Source: Vreelandella azerica (GTDB lineage Bacteria; Pseudomonadota; Gammaproteobacteria; Pseudomonadales; Halomonadaceae). Taken from it: a stretch of 64,000 bases of DNA. Location: contig NZ_JABFHI010000005.1 of NCBI RefSeq assembly GCF_013112225.1, positions 186,001 to 250,000 on the forward strand, given 5' to 3'. A program made the translations under genes and the position numbers. Below the pieces are notes generated by a model that was not told where the DNA came from, did no database searches, and was given only the letters and a program-made list of their open reading frames with translations. Below, in pieces: positions 37,823-47,252 of this stretch; position 1 is the stretch's first letter, and each line of letters begins with the position of its first letter.

Positions 37823-37946
37823 GTAAAATCAATGTGTTAGTTTCTCTTCTTATTTTCAAAATATTAGATTTTCCCTCGGGTTCCCCTAGTTTTGCAAGCA
37901 CTGGAATGGCCTACTGGCGTCTAGTCAGGGGCTTTTTCTCGGCGCA

Positions 37947-38345
37947 TCAGTCGCCTGTGATGGTGGATTTCCCAACACCACATGAAGTTATTTGACTCTC
38001 AAGAATGTTACGATCAGCAGATTCTTTATTGATGATTGATCGGATAGTATTCGTGCTCAAGGTGACTGCCTTGATACCACTCATCGCCGCTTTGAGTTGG
38101 ATAAAATCGATGCCGATCAGGCCTGTTGGCACCTGCGGCCATACAGCTTCTAACTGTTTTTCCTGTTAAGCAAGCGGATCTTCCTGATCAGGGTTCAGTT
38201 AGATCGCCTGGCGTGGTGTCCAGTTACGGGTGGCACGATGCCACTGCCCTGGGAGTACCCAAGTCAATGACTGTTGACTTTTGGGTGCGCGTGTCGAGTA
38301 GATAGATGCCGGCTGCCTAATCAATACGCAGCAGGTGTCCTCCGA
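37947..38345 (-). pseudogene. decayed YdhR-family copy
   Basis: Pieces of the YdhR-like protein are found in more than one frame on the minus strand: SGIKAVTLSTNTIRSIINKE aligns with TGIKAVILDANTALSTINKG of the intact copy, and an A-x-IYLLDTR-like stretch lies near 38290-38310. The gene is interrupted by an unrelated insertion and stops. Confidence 0.65.
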
Positions 38346-38436
38346 GCTCAAATCGCAGTTTTCACTTTGAACCCAGGTAGCTAATAAAGACTGAGGCACA
38401 CCCATCAATGAAAAGGTGTGCCTGGTTTTATGGTTT

Positions 38437-38643
38437 TACGCGGCGTTATCTCGCTCCTCGATCCGGGCTGCAATCCATTCATTTATCTCGCTCTCTACCC
38501 ATGCAACCGCGCGTCCTCCAATTCGAACAGGTGGCGGAAACCGCTTTTGATCCATGAGCCGATAAAGCGTTGATGTGCTCATGCCGCAGCGCTCTAAAAC
38601 CGTATTTCTAGAAGTTGTGCACGTTGATTTTCATTCGTTTCCA
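38437..38643 (-). pseudogene. decayed AlpA copy
   Basis: The minus strand encodes RNTVLERCGMSTSTLYRLMD, FPPPVRIGGRAVAWVESEI and NEWIAARIEERDNAA, nearly the same as the AlpA at 37084, but the frame is lost near the N-terminus (about 38610) where a few bases are missing. Confidence 0.72.
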
Positions 38644-38802
38644 TCACCATCATCCTCTTGCCTGATATAAAAAAATTGGCTAACAGGAGGAATAAGGTGG
38701 GTGTTAAAGTCATTTGCCCTTTAAGAATGTAAAATAATAAATCTTTATGTATTATAATGCTAATATTGCTGATGTGCTTTTAAACGAGACAAAGCTATTA
38801 GC

Positions 38803-39290
38803 GAACCGCAGCCTGGGGGTCTTGCCTGGGCGTGTGATAGTGATTGCCGTGGATGGTGATCTGACCGTCAAGCGGCTGGAGCTGGTTGGGCTGCGCGCCT
38901 ACCTGAGGGCCAGCAACCCGGCGTATCGGCCCATCCCGCTTGAAGAGTGTGAGTCCCACGTCTGGGGCGTGGCGACATATGTGCTACAAGTGCTATATCG
39001 CTATGGTGGCATTGGTGGATTGCAACAACTTCTATGTCTCCTGTGAGCGGGTTTTCAACCCGGCGCTGGAGGGGCGCCCGGTGGGGGGCTGTCCAATAAT
39101 GAAGGTTGTATTGTCGCCCGCTCCAATGAGCTGAAGGCGCTGGGCGTTGCGATGGGTACTACCTGGCACCTGCTGTCGCCGGGCTTGCGCCGTCAGGTGA
39201 TCCTGCTGTCGAGCAACTACGCGCTATATGGGGATATGTCGCATCGGGTGACGGAAGTGCTGTCCAGATTTTCGCCACATATCGAGGTGA
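38803..39290 (+). pseudogene. umuD 3' part and truncated umuC
   Basis: LPGRVIVIAVDGDLTVKRLE, YLRASNPAYRPIPLEE and VWGVATYVLQ are the C-terminal part of UmuD. umuC starts at ATG 39003 (VALVDCNNFYVSCERVFNPA), changes frame at the G6 run near 39090, continues ARSNELKALGVAMGT and LSSNYALYGDMSHRVTEVLS, and is cut at FSPHIEV (about 39288), losing more than three quarters of the polymerase. Not functional. Confidence 0.78.
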
Positions 39291-39395
39291 TCTGTTGGTG
39301 GTAGATCGCAGCTTAGAGGCCTTGCTCGGGGGCGTAATTACCGTGGACGGAGATCTGACCGTCAAATGCTTAAGATGTTAGGCTAGCGCGCCGAT
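39285..39395 (+). repeat. copy of umuD segment 37636-37738
   Basis: GTGATCTGTTGGTGGTAGAT and the following ~100 bp are almost identical to the umuD remnant at 37.64-37.74 kb, down to the odd GCTTAGAGGCC and TTAGGCTAGCGCGCC. It joins the umuC stump to the EAL fragment, so it marks a recombination junction. Confidence 0.7.
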
Positions 39396-39780
39396 TACCG
39401 AGCGTGTGTTTCCGGACGACCCGGAGCTTGCTCGTTAATAGTTAGAGGTATTACGGACGTTGGGTGTTGGCATTTCAATCGATGATTTCGGCACCGGCTA
39501 CTCATCCCTGACCTACCTGAAATATCTCCCGGTTTCTGAGTTGAAAGTTGATCAGTCGTTTGTCGGCGGTCTGCCTGATGATGAAGCAGATGCAGCGTTG
39601 GTGACCAACACCTTGTCAGCTGCTCACCATTTACATCCTCGCACAGTGGTCGAAGGAGTCGAGACGGCTGAACAAGCCAAATATTTTGCTCCATTTTCTG
39701 ATGTTCTCTTGCAAGGCTACTTCTATGATCGGCCCTCCTGTGTCGAGCACTGGATGGAAAAATGGGTAAAAAGTAGATAG
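39392..39780 (+). pseudogene. EAL-domain phosphodiesterase remnant
   Basis: C-terminal part of a c-di-GMP phosphodiesterase: ITERVFPDDPELAR, two consecutive in-frame stops at 39437-39442, then LGVGISIDDFGTGYSSLTYL, LKVDQSFVGGLPDDE, TVVEGVETAEQAKYF and LLQGYFYDRP. The DDFGTGYSSL metal and loop-6 motif is intact, but the EAL signature and N-terminal half are gone. A remnant of 125 residues could be translated from 39460 but would lack the active site. Confidence 0.8.
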
Positions 39781-39895
39781 CCGATGTTCATTGTGTTTTC
39801 ACTAACCGCCAGGTCATCTTTTCTGTAGGCTAACTCTCACAATCCGTGCGCTATTCAGTTATTGTATAGGGAATGTACAGATCGGATGGATCAGC

Positions 39896-40717
39896 ATGGA
39901 ATTAGTAGTTTTTGATTTGGACGGTACGCTGCTCAACCATAATCAGCAGATCTCCAAGTACACTCTGGAGACGCTGCACAAACTTGGTGAACGCCACATC
40001 GCTTATACTGTGGCGACCGGTCGAACACTGCATGCTGCCAAACCCTGTCTGTCCGGCCATTCTTTCCGACTGCCGCATGTGTACAAGAATGGTGTGATCA
40101 TCTGGGACCCAGGCACCAGTGTCTACCGGCACCCCAATTTTCTCACGGCCTCAGAGATCCAAGCCGTCCTTGAGGCCTTCGCCAAGGTACACCTGACCCC
40201 CTTTGTATTCACGCTTGAACCCGACAACCAGCATGCGGTGTATCACTCGGCCATTCTGGATGAGCATGGCGCCACACTGGTGAAATCATTGGCCGAAACT
40301 CGGCAACTGCCTGTTTACCCACTGGATAAGCTGAACCCAAGGTCAAGTATTACCAATATCAGTGCGCTCGGTCCGGAGAAGGCTATACGACGGATTTCCG
40401 AAGCGCTGGACGAAGAAGATCATCTGGTGGCCTACCTGGGTGACGTCAAGAATGCGCCGGGCCGTTTCTGGCTTGATATCCACCACAGTGCCGCCAGCAA
40501 GGGCAGTGCGTTGTCTATCTTGAAAGAAGAACTGGGGTTCGAGCGGATCATCTGCTTTGGTGACGGCGACAATGACATCAGCATGTTCTCTCTGGCAGAT
40601 GAAAGTTACGCCCCGTCCAACGCCACGGATGAAATAAAGCGGCTGGCCACCGCCACCATAGGGCACCATAACGATGATGGCATCGCCCGTTTTCTGTGTG
40701 AACGGTTCAACCTTTAA
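39896..40717 (+). CDS. HAD superfamily hydrolase, Cof type
   Basis: A 273-residue protein with HAD motif I VVFDLDGTLL, motif II ATGRT, and motif IV CFGDGDNDISMFSLAD; the large C2 cap lies between residues ~85 and 190. Cof-type HADs dephosphorylate sugar phosphates, nucleotides or cofactors such as FMN and PLP; the substrate cannot be predicted. It converges with the short-chain dehydrogenase gene, 10 bp apart. A 115-bp gap upstream follows the EAL remnant. Confidence 0.9.
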   Translation: MELVVFDLDGTLLNHNQQISKYTLETLHKLGERHIAYTVATGRTLHAAKPCLSGHSFRLPHVYKNGVIIWDPGTSVYRHPNFLTASEIQAVLEAFAKVHLTPFVFTLEPDNQHAVYHSAILDEHGATLVKSLAETRQLPVYPLDKLNPRSSITNISALGPEKAIRRISEALDEEDHLVAYLGDVKNAPGRFWLDIHHSAASKGSALSILKEELGFERIICFGDGDNDISMFSLADESYAPSNATDEIKRLATATIGHHNDDGIARFLCERFNL

Positions 40718-40727
40718 CGTCCGACGC

Positions 40728-41534
40728 TCACAGTAACTGTCGCGCATGCCACTCCTTGCCGCTAAATTCCTCGATGGGAACCTGATTAAGTAAGTCAGAA
40801 AGGGCATCTCCCACCCTCTCTGGCATTAAACAGTTACCTTGCACCAGGCGCTGATGGAGATATTCGGCGTGAGGCAGGGCGAGTGAACTGGCGGCACGGA
40901 TGTGCTGGCGTAGCCCGGGAGTATCGACCATCCCAGGCTGAAAGAGGGCAACAGTGGCGGAATAAGGTGCCAGATCTAGAATAAGCTGTTCGAACAAACG
41001 ACGTAAAGCCATCTTGCTGATGCCATAGGTACCAGTACCCGGTTGCGCTTGGCGGTCAATGCCTGCACCGACAAGCACCATCCGGCAGAAGTGGGCATGA
41101 GATCGGGCGTTGCCGTCAAGATAGGGTAGCAATGCCTGAATCAATCTTAGCGGGGCCATCACATTCAGCGCCAGCGCTGCCTCAAGTTCATCCGGCTTCC
41201 AATGTTGCAAATCATCGGTGGGTGTCCCTATTCCCGCGCAATGGATAAAGCCCTCCAGCCTGAATGAGTGGCTGTGTAATGTGTGTTGCAGGCCGTTGAT
41301 CACTGCTTCGCATTTCTGGCGATGGGCCAAGTCCCCGGCAATGGCGATAAAGGTGCCTTGCGGGTGTTGCTGGCGCAACCGGGTCATCATGGCCTCCAGT
41401 GGGGCCTTGCGGCGCGCCAGCAGTATCAGGGCCTTGCCCTGCTCAGCGAGTTTCTCAGCAGTGGCACTGCCAATACTGCTGCTGGCGCCGGTAATGATGA
41501 CAGTCTCAAAACCGGGGTGTGCAACCTCTGTCAT
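40728..41534 (-). CDS. short-chain dehydrogenase/reductase
   Basis: A 268-residue classical SDR: TGASSSIGSATAEKLAEQGK (NAD(P)-binding glycine-rich loop, with an S in place of the usual G at one position), HCAGIG, ALALNVMAP, and a YGISK catalytic Tyr-Lys pair. The arginine pair RRK after beta-2 suggests NADP(H). The substrate is unknown. It is divergent from the FAD-dependent oxidoreductase gene, which could share regulation. Confidence 0.88.
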   Translation of the reverse strand: MTEVAHPGFETVIITGASSSIGSATAEKLAEQGKALILLARRKAPLEAMMTRLRQQHPQGTFIAIAGDLAHRQKCEAVINGLQHTLHSHSFRLEGFIHCAGIGTPTDDLQHWKPDELEAALALNVMAPLRLIQALLPYLDGNARSHAHFCRMVLVGAGIDRQAQPGTGTYGISKMALRRLFEQLILDLAPYSATVALFQPGMVDTPGLRQHIRAASSLALPHAEYLHQRLVQGNCLMPERVGDALSDLLNQVPIEEFSGKEWHARQLL

Positions 41535-41714
41535 GTCCTATCTCCTGCGGGTATGGCATCCGGGTCGGTTGAGTCAAACCTGCAAAGATGTCAATGTCTT
41601 AGTGTCAGTATATATACAAAATGCGTAGGCCCTTGTTTTTGGTAGTGTCAAATCTGTGCCATCCTTGTGCCCGGTTAAGCGCGAAAGGCATTCTTTAAAT
41701 ATCTGATATACAAG

Positions 41715-42959
41715 GTGTCTATATCAATGGTCTCTTCCTCTTCTGATTCTGTTTCGAAGCCTGGTCTCAGCGTTGCCATCATCGGCAATGGCATCGCCGG
41801 CGCTGCCGCGGCAAGACAGCTTTCACTGACGATGCCAGAGCAACTTGACCGCATCACGCTCTACGAGATCGGCCGTGGTCCCGGTGGCCGGGCTTCAACC
41901 CGAAAGACACGAGCGATCCCGGCGTTGGGCATCAACCACGGAGCGCCCTATGCGGATATCACGACCCCAGAGGGGCTTGAGCTGTTGTCATCACTGGGTG
42001 ATGCCATCACGCCCTATACGGGTGTTCGCTGTGTACTCGATGGCAGCACCGGTGCGTGTCAGCGCCGCGAGCAGCTGGCCGGTGAAGCGCTGATTACCGG
42101 TATCAATGGCGAGATGGCCGCCATCGCCGGGGCTCTGATGCTGGATGATCACAACGCACGCCTGCCGCGCATCAATTCAGCGTATTCAACCATGATCACG
42201 GGGCTATCGCGATCAGACGGCGAGGAAGCTCCCTGGATACTCCGGGATAAAAACGCCGAAGAGGTCGGGCGTGCCGACTGGCTGGTGGTGGCCGGTAGTG
42301 GTGTCGCCCATCCACGCTGGTCGGACACCTTTGGGGGTGAGCCGCCCCTTGTCGCAGTGGCTTCGCAGCTTGCAGACGGGCAGTTAAACGAAGCCCTTGG
42401 GGTCATTGCCGGGCAAACGGCAGCGCCGGTGCTCACGGTCTTGATGCACTGCACCGGTGATGAGGCTGAGCAATGGCAGCGTCTGGCTTTCAATGATGGC
42501 CGGGTCGAGCACCACAGTGTCCTGGCCAAGATTTCAATCCAGCCGTGTGGCCCGGAGAGTTGCTCGGTGGTTTTGCACTCCACGATCGATTACGCCCGTG
42601 GCAATGCCGGGGTATATGGGGCTTCATCCAGTGCGGCAAGGGTGGGTGATGCCTCATCGGATAGCGCTCGAGAAGAGGCCATCGTCGATGAAATGTTAAC
42701 CGCGCTAGGCGATATCCCTGGGATGCCGGCAATTGAAAAATCGCGGTACGTGTTGGGCCCATTGCTGCACCGTTGGGGTAATGCCTTTCCCGAGGGGCAG
42801 CCTTTGCCAAGGGCACTATCGCTTTGTCCCACCTCCCGAGTGGCTTTCTGTGGGGACTACATCAGTACAGGCGCGCGAATGGGCAGCTGTGAGTGTTCGC
42901 TGCTATCCGGAACCCATGCGGCAGATGCTATTCGTGCCCAGGCCATGGGTGATGTGTAG
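41715..42959 (+). CDS. FAD/NAD(P)-dependent oxidoreductase, renalase/amine-oxidase-like
   Basis: The 414-residue protein starts with a dinucleotide-binding loop VAIIGNGIAGAAAARQLS and has the second FAD motif YEIGRGPGGRASTRKTR followed by GINHGAPYADI; the C-terminal FCGDYISTGARMGSCECSLLSG is the FAD-closing segment. This matches bacterial renalase-like amine oxidases that oxidise dihydropyridine or amine substrates; I cannot name the substrate. ATGs at 41715 and 41727 are both possible starts. Confidence 0.8.
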   Translation: MSISMVSSSSDSVSKPGLSVAIIGNGIAGAAAARQLSLTMPEQLDRITLYEIGRGPGGRASTRKTRAIPALGINHGAPYADITTPEGLELLSSLGDAITPYTGVRCVLDGSTGACQRREQLAGEALITGINGEMAAIAGALMLDDHNARLPRINSAYSTMITGLSRSDGEEAPWILRDKNAEEVGRADWLVVAGSGVAHPRWSDTFGGEPPLVAVASQLADGQLNEALGVIAGQTAAPVLTVLMHCTGDEAEQWQRLAFNDGRVEHHSVLAKISIQPCGPESCSVVLHSTIDYARGNAGVYGASSSAARVGDASSDSAREEAIVDEMLTALGDIPGMPAIEKSRYVLGPLLHRWGNAFPEGQPLPRALSLCPTSRVAFCGDYISTGARMGSCECSLLSGTHAADAIRAQAMGDV

Positions 42960-42998
42960 CGCTGAGCCATCATTCACGCGGCCATCACCCTGGCAATA

Positions 42999-43778
42999 TC
43001 AGTTCTTGACCAGTCCGCCATCCACCACCAGATTCTGGCCAGTGACCGCTCGGCTCCAGGGCGATGCAAAAAACAGGGCCGCATCGGCAAACTCTTCCGG
43101 GGTGGTGACCCGGCGCAAGGGCGTATTGGCAGCGATGAGGTCAAAAACAGCCTCAGGCGTCGCGGCAGATGCATCCGTGGTGCGCAGCAGCCCTCCCGAC
43201 AGCATGTTGACCGTGATGCCGTCAGGCCCCAGGTCGTTGGACAGCGTACGCGTAAGCGAGAGCAGCGCGGCCTTGGCCGCCGTATAGTCGTGGTAGGGGA
43301 CCACCGGGTTCTGGAAAAGGTTGGTGCCAATATTGATAATCCGCCCGGTGCCCTGCTGACGCATGCCTGGCAGCGCTGCCTGTATGGTGTTGAGTGCACT
43401 ACGCGCCGTACCCTGCAGCTGTTGATCAAGGTTTTCCCAGTTCAGGGTGTCGGCGGTGGGGCGTGCATCGCCGTTAAACGAAAAGTCCGAGAGTGCATTA
43501 TTGATTAGAGTAGTTACCGGCCTTCCGAAATGGGCCTGCACAGCGTTGAACATGGCTCTCACTGCGTCAGGGTCGCGCACATCCGTCTGAATGGCCAGGG
43601 CGCGCTCCGGCGCCTGAGCCACCACGGTCTGTGCTGCTTCGCGACTTTTCAGGTAGTTCACGGCAACGCATGCGCCCTCGGCTAGAAAGGTACGCGTCAA
43701 GCATGCACCCAAGCCGCGGCTAGCGCCGGTAATCAGCACAACTTGTTGGGAAAGCGGTAATGCAGGAGATATAAGCAT
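42999..43778 (-). CDS. short-chain dehydrogenase under TPP riboswitch control
   Basis: The 259-residue SDR resembles 3-oxoacyl-ACP reductases: LITGASRGLGACLTRTFLAE, NYLKSREAAQ, INNALSDFSFNG, RIINIGTNLFQNPVVPYHDYTAAKAA (catalytic Ser replaced region, then Tyr-Lys) and TGQNLVVDGGLV. The riboswitch just upstream decides the start: a frame-open ATG at 43844 lies inside the aptamer, so I use ATG 43778. Riboswitch control implies a role tied to thiamine or its precursors, for example a reductive salvage step; this is inference from position only. Confidence 0.85.
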   Translation of the reverse strand: MLISPALPLSQQVVLITGASRGLGACLTRTFLAEGACVAVNYLKSREAAQTVVAQAPERALAIQTDVRDPDAVRAMFNAVQAHFGRPVTTLINNALSDFSFNGDARPTADTLNWENLDQQLQGTARSALNTIQAALPGMRQQGTGRIINIGTNLFQNPVVPYHDYTAAKAALLSLTRTLSNDLGPDGITVNMLSGGLLRTTDASAATPEAVFDLIAANTPLRRVTTPEEFADAALFFASPWSRAVTGQNLVVDGGLVKN

Positions 43779-43838
43779 CAGGGCAGGTTCCTTATAAATG
43801 GCAAGGATGCCTACCGTACACATGAATGGCCGCGTGTA

Positions 43839-43923
43839 TGACATCCCTTCGCCGGTATGAACTGGATCAGGTTCAGCGGGTGTTATCTCAGCCCTTGTGT
43901 CTTATCAGGGCACCCCGTGTCGC
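43839..43923 (-). promoter_or_regulatory. TPP (thiamine pyrophosphate) riboswitch
   Basis: On the minus strand the conserved thi-box parts occur in order: ACGGGGTGCCC, GGGCTGAGA, ACCCGCTGAACCTGATCC, GTTCATACCGGCGAAGGGA. A short P1 helix closes it (GACA near 43921 with TGTC near 43841). It ends about 60 nt before the dehydrogenase ATG at 43778, leaving room to hide the ribosome-binding site when TPP is bound. Confidence 0.93.
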
Positions 43924-44095
43924 TAAGCAAATGTATCCTACGCTTGGCTCATGTCACAAGTACCATCTGCCGACAGACGTTTCATGGTGGGATTAGTACA
44001 GCCGTACTGGGCCAAAGTAGTGGAAGTGTGGGTGTTTCGTGGCCATATCGACATGCAAGCGCTGGCTCACGAGACGTTGTTTAAAGGAGAAACGC

Positions 44096-44608
44096 ATGAT
44101 GATTACGTCACGAGAAGATCTCGACGCCATCAAGCAGTCGTGCCAAGCGATGGTCACCAGTAGTTCGCGCCTTTCAGCCGGCGCGGCGATCATTCCTTTG
44201 CCGGGGATGGATGTCGGGTCGGACGTCGCTATTCTGATGCGGCTGATTCCCCGGATCAACCACCAGTTCGGGCTAACGCCTGAACAGATCGAAAGTCTGG
44301 ATACCGAAGCCAAGCTGTTTGTGATGACGGCCATTTCCAATACGGGCAGTAGGTTGGCGGGGAAATACATCACCAGAAAACTGATCGTGATGCTGCTACA
44401 GAAGATGGGAGTCAGGGTTGCCGTCTCCCGGTTCGTGCCCTTCGTCGGCAGCGCCGTGGCTGGCGGCATCAGCTACACTGCCATGAAGATGATGGGCAAT
44501 CGTCATATCGAGGACTGCTACCAGATTGCCCTGGCAACGCTGGAAAATGACCGGGAACTGGTCGTGATTGCTGAGAATCAGGCAACACCACTAACCTGCG
44601 ACGATTAA
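44096..44608 (+). CDS. DUF697-like small protein
   Basis: A 170-residue protein with GAAIIPLPGMDVGSDVAIL, the motif typical of DUF697 domains, and a hydrophobic glycine-rich region FVPFVGSAVAGGISYTAMKM near the C-terminus that may insert in the membrane. AAAGGAG lies 7 nt before the ATG at 44096, which I prefer over an upstream start at 44039. DUF697 proteins are often paired with GTPases; none is present here. Function unknown. Confidence 0.68.
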   Translation: MMITSREDLDAIKQSCQAMVTSSSRLSAGAAIIPLPGMDVGSDVAILMRLIPRINHQFGLTPEQIESLDTEAKLFVMTAISNTGSRLAGKYITRKLIVMLLQKMGVRVAVSRFVPFVGSAVAGGISYTAMKMMGNRHIEDCYQIALATLENDRELVVIAENQATPLTCDD

Positions 44609-44705
44609 GCTTTCTGCGTCTGGATGCTGACGACTGATGGTTTCAATCGCCTGATTATCAACGGGTAGGGCCTGCCATGGGCAAGCCTTCACGATGGAGA
44701 CGTTC

Positions 44706-45834
44706 ATGTTCCGCCGCTTTAGCGTTGTGCTTGCCGCTGTTGTGTTGCTGCCTTCCTGCGCGATACCGCCGGATTCCCCGCGATTTCAGCCCTCGGGCAG
44801 TCTGCCGCGCTATGATCAACCAGGCTTCGATGCGTACGTCCGCGATACCCGCGCTTGGCTCGCCGATAATAGGCGCTTCATCAGCGACGACCACCAGCGC
44901 GAGATAGCGCTCAACGCACCGTTTGAACGCGGTATCCTGTTCGTGCACGGACTGGGCTCGAGCCCGTGGTATTTTACAGATATCGCCAGTGCCATGGTGA
45001 ACGATGGCTGGCAGGTTCGCTCCCTTCTGTTGCCCGGGCACGGCAGCCGCCCCGCCGACCTGATGCTGCCAAGCAATGATGACTGTGAAAACATCCTCAC
45101 CACTCACGCCCAACGGCTGGCAGACGACGTCGATGAGCTCTGGCTGGGTGGTTTCTCGACCGGAGGCAACCTGGTCACTTCCCATGCGTATGACAACGAC
45201 AATATCGACGGGCTGTTGTTGTTTTCACCCGGTTTTTACCCAGATAGCCGCTATCTGTTTCTCGCCCCGGCGATTGCTCATTTCTGGGACTGGCTCGACA
45301 TCGACGACGAGGACAATATCGCAGCGTATCAGTCTCTGCCATCACGAGGCGCCGCGCTGTATAACCATTCGGTTAGCGCCGTACAAAAAAAATCTCGACG
45401 CCGAGCTGTTCGATAAACCCGTGCTGATGACCATTAGCCAGCATGACAGCGTACTCGACCCCAACGCGACGCTCGAAGCCTTTCAAACCCGCTTTCCTCA
45501 CCCGGCATCGCGCTTCATATGGTACGGCGACACCCCAGCGCACCTTGACGATTCACGCGTCACGCCACTCACCAGCTATCTTTCCGACCGGCGGATCAGC
45601 ACCTTTTCCCACATGAATGTGCTGTTTGCACCCGAGAACCCCTATTACGGTGAAGCGGGCAGCTACACCATGCTGGAAAACGGGCAGAAAGATCTTATCC
45701 GGCCCGATAATCCAGACTCCCTCTGGTTCAGCGCATGGGGCCACCGGGATGCGGAAAAGTACCATGCCCGCCTAACCTGGAACCCCTACTTTGATGAGCT
45801 TCTCGACGTCATCCGTGGAGTAACAGGCGATTGA
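44706..45834 (+). CDS. lipoprotein alpha/beta hydrolase (frameshifted)
   Basis: The protein begins with a lipoprotein signal (VVLAAVVLLPSC, Cys lipid-anchored) and has an alpha/beta-hydrolase core: GILFVHGLGSSPWYF (oxyanion-hole region), WLGGFSTGGNLVTSHA with the nucleophile Ser in G-x-S-x-G, and ISQHDSVLDPNAT and AWGHRDAEKYHARL-like stretches where the acid and His are expected. The A8 run at 45385-45392 is one base too long; removing one A gives VQKNLDAELFDKPVL and a stop at 45834. The corrected length is ~376 residues. Substrate unknown, probably an esterase-type lipid or ester target at the membrane. Confidence 0.82.
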
Positions 45835-45911
45835 GCGGTGGCAATGGGCTGATTTATCGCGACGGATACAGACGTCTATGCTATTAGACAGCCATTACGA
45901 CACTGGAGGCC

Positions 45912-46424
45912 ATGATGACCACTCCGCAGCCTGAAACGTTCCATCTGGACAGCGATGACGCGACCGGCTACCCCAACTCCCCGTTACCGGTGCTAGTCTA
46001 CCGAGGTGTCGTCAACACCCCTGACCCGGCGGCTCGCGCCGATGCGTTCAAACGCCACGGCTGGTCGTCATCCTGGCGCTACCACCTGTATGACTTTGAC
46101 CACTTTCACTCCACCGCCCACAAAGCGTTAGGCATCTTTCGCGGTAAAGCTCTCGCGCGGCTGGGCGACCCTGACGGTTAGGAAGTGATGCTGTACGCAG
46201 GCGATGCGCTGCTACTACTCGCAGGGGTTGGGCATGCAAGCCTGGAGGCGGACGATGATTTTTGCATGGTAGGTGCCTACCCGTCTGGCTAACAGCCCAT
46301 TATAGAGCGCGGTGACCCAAAAGATTTGGAAGCAGCGCTGGCGCGTGTAGCCAGCGTGGCAATACCCGAAAACGATCCGGTAGGCGGCCCACTGAAAACT
46401 CTATGGGCACACGTATCGCCGTAA
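45912..46424 (+). pseudogene. cupin-domain protein with two in-frame stops
   Basis: One continuous frame encodes a small cupin (VLVYRGVVNTPDPAARADAF, YDFDHFHSTAHKALGIFRGK, LYAGDALLLLAGVGHASLEA, FCMVGAYPSG, ending DPVGGPLKTLW) but has TAG at 46179-46181 and TAA at 46290-46292. There is no frameshift, so this looks like true decay by point mutation rather than the homopolymer errors seen elsewhere. An 89-residue N-terminal product could still be made. Confidence 0.8.
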
Positions 46425-46545
46425 TCACCTTGCCCTTGCCGATAAACGCTATTCTCGACAGGCTTACACACAGTCAGAGCCATGACCCATACTGCTCTGG
46501 CATCCCAATGTCAGATACCAAAAAAAGCCCTATGTCCGTCTAAAC

Positions 46546-46725
46546 TTACTTTTTCTTACTCTTCCAGGTCCCACCATATTGATATGAATGCTCGTAAACT
46601 GTTTTGACTGCAACCAGACATTTACCGCAAAGAAATACCCAATCGGTTAACTTCCCATACCGACACCGATAGAGAGCGTCTTTTGATTCACCACATTTGC
46701 AACATGCTTTAGTTCTGATACGCAT
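46546..46725 (-). CDS. small cysteine-rich protein, predicted zinc-binding
   Basis: A 59-residue protein (ATG 46725) with a C-C-x2-C group near the N-terminus (KACCKCGESKD), a single Cys in YRCRYG, and FLCGKCLVAV, together enough for one zinc site, ending in a basic GGTWKSKKK tail. I believe similar small proteins occur in other marine gammaproteobacteria, but its function is not known. It stands alone on the minus strand. Confidence 0.6.
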   Translation of the reverse strand: MRIRTKACCKCGESKDALYRCRYGKLTDWVFLCGKCLVAVKTVYEHSYQYGGTWKSKKK

Positions 46726-46905
46726 TATGATTGCTGACTCTTGGAGTTTTCCATGACACCCACCCTCTCTGATTTTGCCAAGTCGAGAAAATCTATGCTG
46801 CTCTTGATGAGTCTGTTTTGCGTTCTGTGGCACTCTACTTCCAAAAGTACTTTGCCTGCTAGCCGATGAGGCTATGGATCAGAAGCCGGGCGACAAGCGT
46901 ACCTG

Positions 46906-47178
46906 GTGATGATTAACTGTTTTGTCCGCAAGGAATCCCCATGTCATACCAAGCGACGGCTCATGCTGTGGACAGGGTTGATGATTACGACCACCTTCGG
47001 GTTTGTGCTGGTGGCACTGGCGTTAAGCGATGAAGTCAGCCATGTGGTAGCGCTGCGTCAACTCTCCATTCCTTTGGGCACCTTGATCGGCATCCTGTGG
47101 TTAAAGGAAAGATTATCCACTTTCAAGGCATTAGGCCTTGTCATTATGCTGACGGGTTTATGGATGGTCGTTAATTGA
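46906..47178 (+). pseudogene. EamA/DMT transporter C-terminal fragment
   Basis: About 75 residues match the last helices of EamA-family transporters (TTFGFVLVALALSDEVSHVV, ALRQLSIPLGTLIGILWLKE, LSTFKALGLVIMLTGLW). Full members are ~290-300 residues with ten helices, so more than two thirds is missing upstream. Non-functional as a transporter. Confidence 0.7.
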
Positions 47179-47252
47179 AAACGCGTCGATATATCTATAT
47201 TCCCTAATCAGGAAGTGGAAAGTGACTTGTACTTAGACATTGTCCGTCTATT

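Larger units (their letters stand above)
36547..38740. repeat. diverged tandem duplication: YdhR - AlpA - umuD leader
   Basis: The order YdhR, ~160-bp spacer, AlpA, AACAGGAGGAATAAGGTG leader, umuD fragment appears twice, the second copy shifted by about 1350 bp. The spacer also matches (CTCCGAG, CCCAGGTAG, ATCAATGA blocks). Copy 1 keeps intact YdhR and AlpA; in copy 2 both are broken. The tRNA-Arg half lies at the junction. Confidence 0.75.

Noticed and set aside
43779-43844. Longer N-terminus for the riboswitch-controlled dehydrogenase
   Set aside because: The ATG at 43844 lies within the TPP aptamer, so translation from it is incompatible with a normal leader.
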